Shown piece after piece: positions 12,649-23,310 of a DNA stretch of 64,000 nt. Below the pieces are notes generated by a model. That model did not search any database. It was not told the origin of the DNA and was given only the letters and a program-made list of their open reading frames with translations. The first letter of the stretch is position 1; the number at the start of each line of letters is the position of its first letter. Position numbers and translations under genes: made by a program. Source of the DNA: Circinella umbellata (taxonomy: Eukaryota > Mucoromycota > Mucoromycetes > Mucorales > Lichtheimiaceae); contig JAIWNF010000014.1 in assembly GCA_025093555.1 (NCBI GenBank), positions 124,001 to 188,000 of the forward strand. Reading direction: 5' to 3'.

Positions 12649-15600
12649 ATACAGTGAATAATTTTTTGAGTGAAAAAGAAAATAATCAGCAGATAAAAAT
12701 CATCCTTTATTTCATTTATAAAATTTCTTTTTTATTATTAATATTAAATAAATATAATCCCGTTTTAATTACCCTTTTTTTTTATTGCTTTAACTTAACG
12801 TCAGCAATACAGAACCTTTGTTTTTGTGATCTTTTTCTTTTATATAACTAACAATAAGATTTAATAAGTTAAATAAGGAATTCAGGAAAAAGGGTGTTGT
12901 GCATAGTATCTATCTACTGCCAATGGACGAAGAAAAAAAAATTAGTAGATTTGAAAGTACTGTATACTTTTCCCACCCAGTACTTTACTCATTCCTTAGC
13001 TGTCATAATGAAATATTTTGATTTATTGATAAGCAAAGTTAATACCAAGGCAATGTTACATTTTCATCAAACTTTTTAATCTTTTACAAGTAGTTATCCG
13101 TAATACGTATTCCTTCATTCGCATCTTTACTGTTTATACTAAACATAATACAAAACTGTTAAAGAACATTGCGCATGCTATGTGTGTATTATTATATTTG
13201 ATTTTAGCACAAAAGAACGTAACATTAAGTAAAGATACATACATACGTAAATAATACTAAGATATGGTAATGAACATTATTACCTGTCTTCACTATATCT
13301 GTGCCACTCTTATACAATAAGAAATTCTTTTTAACTTGCTCATTTTTGAAAATCTACGTAGTGAATATATACATCTTTTTGTTTGTTAGTACATGCTTTG
13401 AAACATTTTCTCCTTCTTTTGATAATATTCTCGACAACACACCACTATTGGAAATAATTTATATACAGTATTTGACATTTAGTTACTGTGCCTATTAATA
13501 ATTCTTTTTATATACTAATATCATGCGCATACCATCTACCACTGTTTATTCATATATGGCTGACGTTTTTTTTTCGTGATACACTGTGAACTATGAGTTC
13601 GCCTCTAGTGTTACGTATTATGTATTAAAATCAAAATAACAGACTATCCGATTTACCAGTTTTGAAACGCGTTCATTATTTTTTAATCATAGTAATAAAA
13701 TAATATGTAGTACACTATTTAACTTTTTTTCCACATATGTATCAAGTCCAAAGATAAACTCTTTCAATGCTTTACGTGCTACTGGTGCTCCTTATATCAT
13801 TCTTTTCATGTTCCATTATAGAGAACATTTTTTTATCATTTTTTAATGTATTGTATAATACTACATATACACAACTTGTATAAAATTTTGACTCTGTCAT
13901 AAGCCAGGCATTTACTTACGTACAGTACTGTGCAGAAATCACTCATACATTAATGTATATATTTGCATCATTCTGTGTATGTAACGTATGCAAATAGATT
14001 TGTCCGAAATGATACCATCAGGAAATGATACCATCAGGATGTGTCTTACAAACAGCCAGTATAATGCAATAAGCGATTTATGTTATATAGCAACTGCACA
14101 TTTTGCTTTTCAAATTTTGAATGACACCAATTTCCATTTAGCAGGTCAAAACTTTAAAATGACGACACTTAATGAATTATACTTTGATACACGATTTGCA
14201 TCGGATAGATCTTTAATTTTTTTTATTAAATACGTATCTGAAATTTTGGTAAAGAACTGTCAGGGAAAATAACTTTGACTTCAGTATATTTTTGTGTTGA
14301 GCATTACTGTAAAGGTATATCAAAAGTCGTACATGCGTAGAAAGTTTTTTATGCTCAAATCCTATTTATTTATTTTTTTCATTTTTTTAATTGTGTCAAC
14401 ATTGTTTGTCTATCTTATCAATGCTAATTAAAAAGGAAAGTAGATAGATGTGAAAAACATTAGCAAAGTTATATATGTCTCTCTTGATATGTTTATTTTT
14501 AGCTAATATGTACTGAATCCGTTACGAATATTTATCACTAATTGACGTGAAGCTATTTTAGCATGCTTTTAGACTTTAACTATATAATTTTGTTAGTTAG
14601 GTTTAACTAACTACTCTTTTGTGTGAATGGAGAATAGGTATTTCCTTTTTTATGTATGTCGGCAGTTCTAGAAGGGATAATGTATCGATAAAGCTTTTTT
14701 TTTCCCAAATAAACGGGATATTTTGTTAGAAACGCACTCGAAATACATATTTCAGTCAAATAATCTCTGTTTCTTTTTTTTAAAAAAAAAACACAATTAC
14801 TCAGTATTACAGTGATAATAAATTGACATTTCAAAATGGTGAAATGATATATAAAGATAAAACAAATATTGTCATTTTGATGAAAGAAAAGTTTACCAGC
14901 TCAAAATGATTATTACTATTGTTAATGAGATTCTTATTTTTTTACATAGCTAGCCAGGACAGAAATTTACTTGTTTGTATATTTGATAATAATTTAATAA
15001 GTAGTCTACAACACTGACCAAGTCATTAGCATCCAAAATGAAGACTATTTGATTATGATGTGAATCAATGGTTTAAAGACGTGCTTTCAGCAGTATGGAG
15101 CTTCTGTTTATACAAAGGTGGCATTGCTATCATTGCTAGTGTTAGTTGATGGAGAACGGATTGTTTTTTTGTTGATTACCATTAATTTCGCGCCCCACGT
15201 TTCGTTACTAGATAATCTATTTAAACTAGATTTTACGACGAACAATTATTTTGGTTGTGAATCTTACGTGGTTCATCGAGCGTGAAATGGTTATTTGTAG
15301 AATAACTATCTTTTTTATCATAGCAAGAAGTTTGATGTTAAATTTATCATTATGGAAATATGATAAAAAAAAGCCAATATAAAAGGTTCTCCAGTAAAGA
15401 TGTATCTTTATATTCTATGCATTTGTCCACTTTTTTTTCAATTTCAGCTGATTTTAGTCTATCTAACTGGTTCTCAAACGGTCTCTCTACTGATGATTGC
15501 CTGGTTCATTAACCAGGAAAAATTCAGCTGAGTTATATCATACGAACTTGCAGGATTTTTACAGCCTATTAGTATGCGGCCTTTGAATCTTAGCAAGAAA

Positions 15601-16229
15601 AGTACGAATATTTCCAACTACTAGAATTATAGAGCTCTTTCATGAAATTTATTATTTCCCTTTGGTCAAGATCCAAAAAGCGCGTCCAAAAAAAAAAAAA
15701 CTCTGTGCATGGGCGTGATCGAAAGCAAAATCCTGTACCTCTCTTTCTGCAATTCATATTCCCACATCCAATTCCGCAGCTCTTGAGCAAGGTATAATTG
15801 TTTTCGTAGAACATGTTTTAAAATAATAAAGAGAAGTATATAGTACTAATGTTTCATTTCATAGTAATGGAAGAATACATTACAAATTCGAAGAATCATC
15901 CGTTGCCCTTACAAAAATTCGTTGCTGAGAAGCGCGACTTTATTATCGACAATTTAATTCTAGGAGAAGACTGCCAAACGCACTGGTCGTCAATTTTCTT
16001 TTTTTTTCTAAAAAAAAAACAGCTAAAGATAACAGTATTACTGCGGTATGTAACTATTGTCAATATTTTTATTATCTGTATTTTTTTTGTTTGAACGACG
16101 CATCAAAATGTTGAATCTTGATACTTTTTCATATCGCGTCTAAATTTTTATTTCCTGTACATTTAATATCAAGTGGGGCAATCATTTGCCCTGCGTAGGC
16201 TGTAATTATCATTAGCATAATGAGGCATA
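12649..16229. other. Long AT-rich gene-poor stretch left of the transposon island
   Basis: About 3.6 kb with no recognised gene apart from a weak ORF listed separately at 13988. Short frames at 15590-15814 (minus) and 15849-16094 (plus) look like protein scraps but contain homopolymer-encoded F or K runs and match nothing I know. TACGTA and ATGTAT words are frequent. It marks the change from conserved genes to the accessory island. Confidence 0.4.
13988..14272 (+). CDS. Unrecognised 94-aa open frame
   Basis: ATG 13988 to TAA 14272 is open for 94 codons in a very AT-rich area, with fairly ordinary amino-acid composition (MQIDLSEMIPSGNDTIRMCL at the start). It contains a tandem duplication near the 5' end, where GAAATGATACCATCAG is repeated directly. 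There is no known domain, signal peptide or membrane segment. It could be a small gene, an exon of a larger one, or chance. Confidence 0.2.
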   Translation: MQIDLSEMIPSGNDTIRMCLTNSQYNAISDLCYIATAHFAFQILNDTNFHLAGQNFKMTTLNELYFDTRFASDRSLIFFIKYVSEILVKNCQGK

Positions 16230-16299
16230 CACCATAAAAAAAATCCTGTGGATTATGTAAAATCCTGTAAAATCCTGTGAAATCCTGTAAAAATCCTGT

Positions 16300-17101
16300 G
16301 CGCTATTCTTAATTTGGAAATAGGACGAAAAAAATCCTGTGCATCTTGTGAAATCCTGTGAAATCCTGTAAAAATCCTGTGGACCAAAAATAAAATGATA
16401 TCGGTGTTGTAAACACTGTAAAATCCTGTGAAATCCTGTGAAATCATGTAAAAATCCTGTGGACCAAAAATAAAATGATATCGGTGTTGTAAACACTGTA
16501 AAATCCTGTTAAATCCTGTGAAATCATGTAAAAATCCTGTGCGCTATTCTTAATTTGGAAATAGGACGAAAAAAATCCTGTGCATCTTGTAAAATACTGT
16601 GAAATCCTGTAAAAATCCTGTGGACCAAAAATAAAATGATATCGGTGTTGTAAACACTGTAAAATCCTGTGAAATCCTGTGAAATCATGTAAAAATCCTG
16701 TGGACCAAAAATAAAATGATATCGGTGTTGTAAACACTGTAAAATCCTGTTAAATCCTGTGAAATCATGTAAAAATCCTGTGGACCAAAAATAAAATGAT
16801 ATCGGTGTTGTAAACACTGTAAAATCCTGTTAAATCCTGTGAAATCATGTAAAAATCCTGTGGACCAAAAATAAAATGATATCGGTGTTGTAAACACTGT
16901 AAAATCCTGTTAAATCCTGTGAAATCATGTAAAAATCCTGTGGACCAAAAATAAAATGATATCGGTGTTGTAAACACTGTAAAATCCTGTAAAATCCTGT
17001 GAAATCATGTAAAAATCCTGTGGACCAAAAATAAAATGATATCGGTGTTGTAAACACTGTAAAATCCTGTAAAATCCTGTGAAATCATGTAAAAATCCTG
17101 T
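16300..17101. repeat. Higher-order tandem array: 80-bp A units and 81-bp B units built on AAATCCTGTG
   Basis: A units (80 bp, beginning GGACCAAAAATAAAATGATA) start at 16381, 16461, 16622, 16702, 16782, 16862, 16942 and 17022. B units (81 bp, beginning GCGCTATTCTTAATTTGGAA) start at 16300 and 16541. Both end in three to four 10-bp AAATCCTGTG/A-type repeats. Adjacent A units are nearly identical, which points to recent amplification or homogenisation. Since 80 is not a multiple of 3, the open frames reading MFTTPISFYFWSTGF on the minus strand are by-products of the repeat. Probable role: transposase-binding subterminal repeats of the surrounding element. Confidence 0.95.
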
Positions 17102-17615
17102 GGGCTGTACCTATTTGAGAATTGGGTAAATACTGTAAAATTCTGTAAAGTCATGTAAAATCATAATGGTTTACTTGTAACATATTTATTTAAAAAATAG
17201 TTCAATTGGCATTTGGATCAGGAAAATTAATATAATATGTAAGCGTAAAAGGATATACCAACCAAAAGTAAAAGTAATGGCGAATTAGAAGGATAAACAT
17301 ATATTGAGCTCTAAAAAAATATATAGAATACTGTTTGAAGCTATAATGTTAATTGAGTTATTGAACTTGCGTTTAAACTAATGAAAGATGTATAATAAAA
17401 TAAGTATTGTCAAATTTATGCTTTTAAGCTATGAATGAAATGAAAAATATAAAAAACGCGGAAGAAAAAGAGAAAGATGTTTAAAGAGATGAAATATAAA
17501 TGTGAAAAGAAGAGCTATGAAAATAATAATAAAAAAGAAGCTGTATGAATCAATAAATGAATATTAGTAATAAAAAAAGATAGTAAATTCGATGGTTTTG
17601 TCTGGTTTGTTTTCT
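17102..17615. other. Spacer between the left array and the 3' end of the transposase gene
   Basis: Degenerate copies of the 10-bp motif fade out by about 17165. The rest is A-rich, non-coding sequence that should carry the transposase 3' UTR and polyadenylation site (minus strand). Confidence 0.5.
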
Positions 17616-20600
17616 TTAAAGTAAACCCACATCACCGACTACAATGGTTTTAGGTACCATTTTTGAGTAAATATAATAATTACGATGAGTTGTTACATTG
17701 TCAGTTATTGATCCAGCTGTCAATGGTATGCTTAAAATACCAGCATGACAGGTGACTGCTTCCACTTCAACAACGTAACGTTTACCACCAGTATGACCTA
17801 TCGTGTAAGGGCCACACGGACAACCAGCACTATTGAGACCTACGCCATTAAGAATGTCTACAAAGCACAATATTTGCTTTTTGCCTACCAATGAAAATAA
17901 ATGGTTAAATCTATTATCTACTCTTTTAGCAAACGTGTTCTACTTTACCGTTATATTCATGCACAAAGTACATGATAACTTCTCCAAAAAATGTCTGGAC
18001 TTGCAGATCCACTGGAGCATTGCGCCTGGCTTTTTTTATGTCTACTTCTATATCCATCTTGACAAAATGATATAGTTTATCCGTCTTCCTCTTCGTCTTA
18101 ATTGCATCATATACTGTCTCATTCATATAGAGTCTCTGTCCTACTATAATATTGTCAGTAATGTCGTCATATCCAATACTATCATTAGGGAACTTTCGTC
18201 TCCAAAATTTCACCAGATAATGTCTTAAGTTGACATCAGCGTAGTCCTCAATGCTACTTTCAAAATGATTCCACAGCTGTGTATCATCAGAAAGCATATC
18301 ATTGGTACAATTATTGATAGAGTACGCTGTTGCTGGTTGATCATCATCCACGTCTTCTTCTAGTCCTTTTTTATCCTCTAATAGCAAGTTGTAATATCTG
18401 CATGCCTGCTGACGATGAAGTATATTGCCAGCATTAACTCCTGGGTTTTTTTGCGATTTAATACGCTTTTTAAAAAATCCTACATAGATTCTGTTAATAT
18501 TTATTATACTTTCGTATATATACACTTAAAATTTTGTAGAACATTGATTTACCTATGGCTCGCTCCATTGATCGTGCACTGATGCAACGAAGTGGTCCAA
18601 GTAACTTTACAATTTCTGGTATATGACGAAGATAATGCATGTTCGAGGAATACATGTTTACTGGAACAGCATCGTGCATATACTGGTGCCATTGAACAAA
18701 AGAGCTACAATCACTCATTAGTTAATATGATATTAAACATCTATATAAATAAATCTACTGAAACTAAATATCATACCTTTCCATCTTCACAAGATCGTCT
18801 TCGGATATTTTCCAAGCTAATGCGATGGCACATCCTGTTACCAAGGAAACTAGTGCATCGACAACAGCTTTTGCTTGCTCAGCCCCAAGCTGTACCTCAA
18901 GCATGTCACAAACCATCGTTGGGACAACAAACAGTAAAAAGCAAATCCAATCCACCGATCTCATATTACCAGGTTTCATATGATAATCTATAGATCGAGT
19001 AAGTATAAGAGTCACATGTATAGCAAAAGATGATGTATCCAACTTACTCCTAAAGTCACCCTCGAATATCGATGATGGGATCGTATTGGCAGAGGCTTCT
19101 ACAGAGCTTCCAATAAGTTGTCTTTTTGCTGTACCTAGTTCAAATGAGGTAGTAGAATTCTTAAACGAGCCACTAATCATTTCCCAGATACGCTTAGATA
19201 CATTTGCGCCGATCAAGTGCATTTCATCCAAACCAAAGAACGATGCACCATGGAAGCTTTCCAGTTCCGCAAATTTTGTTTTTTTCTTTATCGAAAAAGC
19301 CTATATTATAGATAAATACAATTACTCTATTTCACAACATTTGTCAAACACTTACTGGGGCACCATCTATAAATTGTCTAATATCTCGGAATTGCTGAAG
19401 AACGTCGCGCGAGCCTCGAAAATAATTACCATTCCCAGCACCTTCAGGACTTACTGCGTTTATGGTTCGGATAGGACATATCCGGCATCCATGTAAAGCT
19501 CTGTACGAATGATAGACAAGTTCTTGAACGGCTACTATGTCACCGCTTGTGAGCATTAAATGGACATTCAAGCGAAATACACCACTAGAGCACTTGACTT
19601 CTAGTCCAGCTTTCTGAAGTTTGCGCAGTTCTATGAACAATGGTTCAAGAAAATTGTCCATTGATTTCGGCTTGACTGGCAATATGCAGACTTGGATCAT
19701 ATTTTCATTTCTATATCTACAGTCAACAATGTTAATACAGCAACTTTTTTTTGGATCAGCATATTACTCTTACCTTTCTTTTGGAGGAAGGTTCAAAATG
19801 ATGATGTTGAATATTGTCATGCTGGTTTTACTCTTGCGAAAAGGTGTAAATCCATCAATGAACAAAGATACAGCAATATCTAGATCTCCCTTAAATAAAC
19901 TTTTTTGTTTTATATATATTGCCATCGAAAAAATCTTCCCGTACTCCTGGCTCCTCACTTTCACGATTCGATAGCGTCATTAAGTGTCCTCGTTTAGAGT
20001 CACTTGCAATTAATGCTGCTAATTGCTGCGCCAATGGCATGTATAGCATTGATGATACAGCCTTCAAGTTGGGTAGATTGTTTGTTTTATATCGCTGTAA
20101 ACCACACGAACATGCAACAGATATATAATCCGTGTACAAGCGGCAGCCGTTTGGACAATAATCATAATAAACCGGCTTAACAGGGTACATTTCAGTGATT
20201 TTTGTTTCCGCCATATGTTTCGACAGAATCGGTTTTCCAGCTATATAGTTCGGTCATGAGTAACAAATTAAATATAATAGCAATGATCCCATGTTATAGT
20301 CTTACCTAGTTTTTTGCTGGTTAGGCAATCATTGACAAACTTCAAGATCTGCGCATATGCATCATCAGTGATGTTTTTTTCTTGTATTATTTGATACAAC
20401 TCAACGCTTCGCTTGAGCTGTTCATCAAATTCTTTGATAGGAGGGACACTGCATTTAACAGGCTCTCCATCATTATTCGTCATCATAACTGAAGATTGGT
20501 TTTCGTAATGTGCTTCAAAAATTTCTTCTTCGTTGTTGTTGTTAATGACGTTATCTTCCATCTCGTTTTCGTGGTCAATATCCATCATATCATTAGTCGG

Positions 20601-21074
20601 GGCAGAAAGACTTTCGTCACCATTGTCACCCATGGATACTTGTAACTGATCATTGTTTAGCAATTCTGAATATGAATCAGTCACACTACCATTATCAACA
20701 TCAAGAATAGTGTTGTTATTGTCATCCATATTATCCATATTATTAGCATCGTTCTCCCACAAAAAATCGTCATCATAGTAGTCATACATGCTGTCTGCAA
20801 CATTTGACACATTGTTGCTCACAATGGGCTCATTTATACTTAAATCCACTGAGTCATAATTCGTATCGAACGAAGTGGTCGGAATGCTAGTAGGTGCAGA
20901 TGGACCTGACAAACTGACGTTTCGCGTACTTCTTTTTTGTTGTTTCTTTGGCGGAATTGGATTATTGGGATCAGCGTACGGATTCTTTTCACATTCATTA
21001 TCTTCATGTTGTTTCAGATTCGCAGTGAAAACAGGATGACCGCACCAAAAACAATCTTTTGTCTTTACACGCAT
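17616..21074 (-). CDS. Tnp2-like (En/Spm superfamily) transposase, one frameshift
   Basis: Minus-strand exons: 21074-20306, 20240-19774, 19716-19356, 19300-19048, 18987-18777, 18713-18553, 18479-17949, 17884-17616. With one surplus base removed from exon 2, every junction is in phase and the product is about 1006 aa. The N-terminus holds a Cys/His cluster (CFWCGHPVF...HEDNEC) and a long acidic low-complexity stretch. The Tnp2 core follows: YYDYCPNGCRLY and a Cys-Gly pair, DFFDGNIYK, FIDGFTPF (likely first catalytic Asp), SGDIVAV (second), HGCRICPI and FFGLDEMHLIGANV (likely Glu). The C-terminal region has HYLRHIPEIVKLLGPLR and ARSMERAIG. The break lies in a run of six A near 19895-19905, just after DFFDGNIYK. 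It may be inactivating or a sequence error. An alternative label is Plavaka-type, which shares this transposase family. Confidence 0.85.
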
Positions 21075-21284
21075 TATAGGTTGAAGAAATAGCAGTAGGT
21101 ATAGTGTCCTAATTGATTAAAGTTATAAATAAAGTTAGTAAACACAGTAATTATTAAAATACTCTTTCTTAAGTATTTGAGGTCCGCCAAGGTGATATAC
21201 CATTTACGCATCATAACATCTGAAGGTATAGTACCTCTTTTTTGTTTTCAAATTTTTATTACTAACTTTACTTTTTTTTTTATC
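21075..21284. promoter_or_regulatory. Divergent promoter region of the Tnp2-like element
   Basis: Only 210 bp separate the start codons of the minus-strand transposase and the plus-strand accessory gene, so both are probably driven from here. The sequence contains AT-rich stretches but no motif I can name, and the AAATCCTGTG terminal motif is absent. Confidence 0.5.
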
Positions 21285-22635
21285 ATGACTGTACCTAGAG
21301 CCAATGATCAATCCCAGCCTACATCGCAGGCTCCTCATCAGCATCCTGGAGCATCTTTTGCTCAGTTGATGAACCAACCGATTTACCATCCTTTCGGTTC
21401 AACTTTGTCGCCATCCAGCGAAGCCATAATAATGGGAAGACTGGATAGCATCCAAGGCGAGATGGCTTCCATAAATCAAGCCATTAGTAGATTGCAGGAA
21501 ACTGTTAATCTACTAGTGGAACGTCAAGGGCAACCAGACGTGGCAAGTGGCGTCCAAATCGGAGGCCTAAGCGATGACGAAGCAGAAGAATTGCCGTTGG
21601 CATTCGTTCGTCAGCCTCGTAACGGCAAAGGCAAGGTGAGGAATTCAACAAAGTCTGACGTTGAAGCCGCCGTCTTGGCATTGGTGAATGGGAGTGTTGA
21701 GGAGCAACAAAAGAAGTTGGCTGGCATCGACAAACATCTCGATTCAGTCCTTGAAAGAATGAAGATGGAGGTGCCGGAGAACAAGTGGTCTGACTCTTGG
21801 ACACTTATATCTGAATCATCTCGTAAGACTGCTATGAAGATGTTTCTTGACTCGGTGGCCAAGAGTCATCCTTTCGTCCCTCTCGACGAATGTGAAAAAA
21901 ACTGGATTGCACGCCACGTCGTCATACAGAAGTGGAATAACTTCCACGGGGTTAATCCCGTGCAAAGGTTAGTGATTTTAAAAGGGAGTCTAATAATGTA
22001 TAAGCTGATATTTTGTGAATAAATTGTTACAAATACTTACTTCATGATTTTTACAATATAGCACGGTGGTGACCAATGATTCTCAACAAAGGTAACTCAT
22101 TATTTACATCTGTATATATTGCTGAAAAAAGATATGTAATTCTAACAATATATATATATTTAAAAGAGATGAGGTTACAGGATTAACAGGAGGCGCCATG
22201 TCGATCTGTTCTTCCATGCAATCCAGGGAGATTGTACGCCAGCTCTCGGCTCCACGCACCAAGTAATATATAATTATAGCTATGTACTATATGAACAAAA
22301 TATTAAGATGTCTCTAATATCAAAATATAATTTATAGTGCTTCTGGTCCCCGTCCTGCTGCTCTCCCTCCTGCTCTTACACGGGAAGTATCAATGTATGG
22401 TTTTTTTTAATATGTTTATTATCTCTCATTAATGTCTCTCTCATAGCTCTGATTTTTTCATTTATATTAGGCATTCCGTCGGTACTAGTGATAATGCCAG
22501 TGCCAACAGCCCGCCACCCACAGGTACGTTTTTGGTATATATATTTGATGGATGAATTCTATAGTAACACCCTCACAATTTATCACTGCAAATATTTTGA
22601 ACCTATTTTGTTTAGCACCACCACCACCACGGTAA
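21285..22635 (+). CDS. Transposon accessory protein with predicted coiled coil
   Basis: Six exons (21285-21967, 22062-22091, 22167-22262, 22338-22394, 22471-22523, 22616-22635) stay in phase and give 312 aa. The start at 21285 was chosen because MTVPRANDQSQPTSQ begins the non-hydrophobic protein; an upstream in-frame stretch is a run of AT-rich codons. Residues about 45-80 (IMGRLDSIQGEMASINQAIS and on to LQETVNLLVERQG) have heptad spacing typical of a coiled coil. They are followed by acidic and basic segments, then a block rich in W, K and D (KWSDSWTLISESSRKTAMKM). The C-terminus is Pro-rich. If a further intron uses the donor at 22632, the end becomes RRRQRTG near 22706. By position it resembles the DNA-binding TnpA partner of CACTA elements, but I recognise no homologue. 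Confidence 0.7.
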
Positions 22636-22706
22636 GTGGCAGGAAGAGAATGTTGGGTATGGGCAACAACAACAACAACAACAACAGAAGACAAAGAACT
22701 GGTTGA

Positions 22707-23160
22707 ATTTGAAACCAGTTAAATAAAAGTGTTTTTATTATAATATTCTTTTATCACTGCCATGATGTGGGAAATCAATGCCTTTATTATTATTTTTTTG
22801 TTATTCATGGTAAAAGGGAGGAACTAACTTATTAATATTATTTCTTTGAATTGAAATATTTAATATATTATTAATATTTTATAGTAAAACTATGTAGTAA
22901 TTACCTTTTTTGATAAAGGGTTGTAACATTTTTAGTAAAATTACAGCATATGAATGTTTTGATTGTAATAATAAAAAAAAGCAACGAAAAAATATTTTCG
23001 GCATTAATAAATTTTTCGTTTGGAGAATATATCAGTTGTAGATGCTAGATGGCGGCTAGTTTGGGATTGGTCAATACGAGCACACAGATATGATATTGAT
23101 TGTATGTTTTTAGCCAATGAGTATTGGCATTGCGGTCATTAAATTCAAGTAGTTGTTGTA
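22707..23160. other. Spacer between accessory gene and right terminal repeats
   Basis: Contains the accessory gene's polyadenylation region (TTAAATAAAAGTG near 22722) and AT-rich non-coding DNA up to the right subterminal repeats. No further gene is seen. Confidence 0.5.
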
Positions 23161-23166
23161 ACGCAA

Positions 23167-23259
23167 AAATCCTGTGAATTAGAGGTTTCCACAGGATTTC
23201 ACAGGATTATCCTTTTCGACAGGATTTCACAGGATTTCACAGGATTTTTTTTTATGGTG
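23167..23259. repeat. Right subterminal repeats and right TIR of the Tnp2-like element
   Basis: Copies of the motif as CACAGGATTT occur about six times, mostly inverted relative to the left array, with one copy in the left orientation (AAAATCCTGTG at 23167). The block ends in T9-ATGGTG at 23259, the inverted copy of the left terminus. The right array is about nine times shorter than the left and lacks the 80-bp A/B units. Confidence 0.88.
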
Positions 23260-23310
23260 AATACCAGCCTGTTCAAAAAAGAAATCTATATACACTTTTA
23301 GTGCGAATAA

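Larger units (their letters stand above)
16230..23259. mobile_element. 7.0-kb Tnp2/CACTA-like DNA transposon with terminal inverted repeats and subterminal motif arrays
   Basis: The left end reads CACCAT-A8-TCCTGTG from 16230; the right end is its inverted copy, CACCAT-A9-TCCTGTG reading leftwards from 23259, so the TIRs match over 21-22 bp with one base of difference in the A-run. Inside each TIR the motif AAATCCTGTG is reiterated, about 870 bp on the left and about 95 bp on the right, in inverted orientation. Between them lie a minus-strand Tnp2-type transposase gene and a divergent plus-strand accessory gene. Subterminal repeats plus a transposase and second protein are the plan of En/Spm (CACTA) elements. 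No clean target-site duplication is seen: ATA precedes the left end, and ATA occurs one base beyond the right end. Confidence 0.85.

Noticed and set aside
16212..17057. Overlapping minus-strand open frames repeating MFTTPISFYFWSTGF over the tandem array
   Set aside because: The 80-bp unit is not a multiple of three and lacks stops in all minus frames, so the open frames are a product of the repeat. They lie in the subterminal region of a transposon.
16300..17101. CRISPR-like array
   Set aside because: The repeats are contiguous 80-bp units with internal 10-bp motifs, with no unique spacers and no cas genes, in a eukaryotic transposon end.
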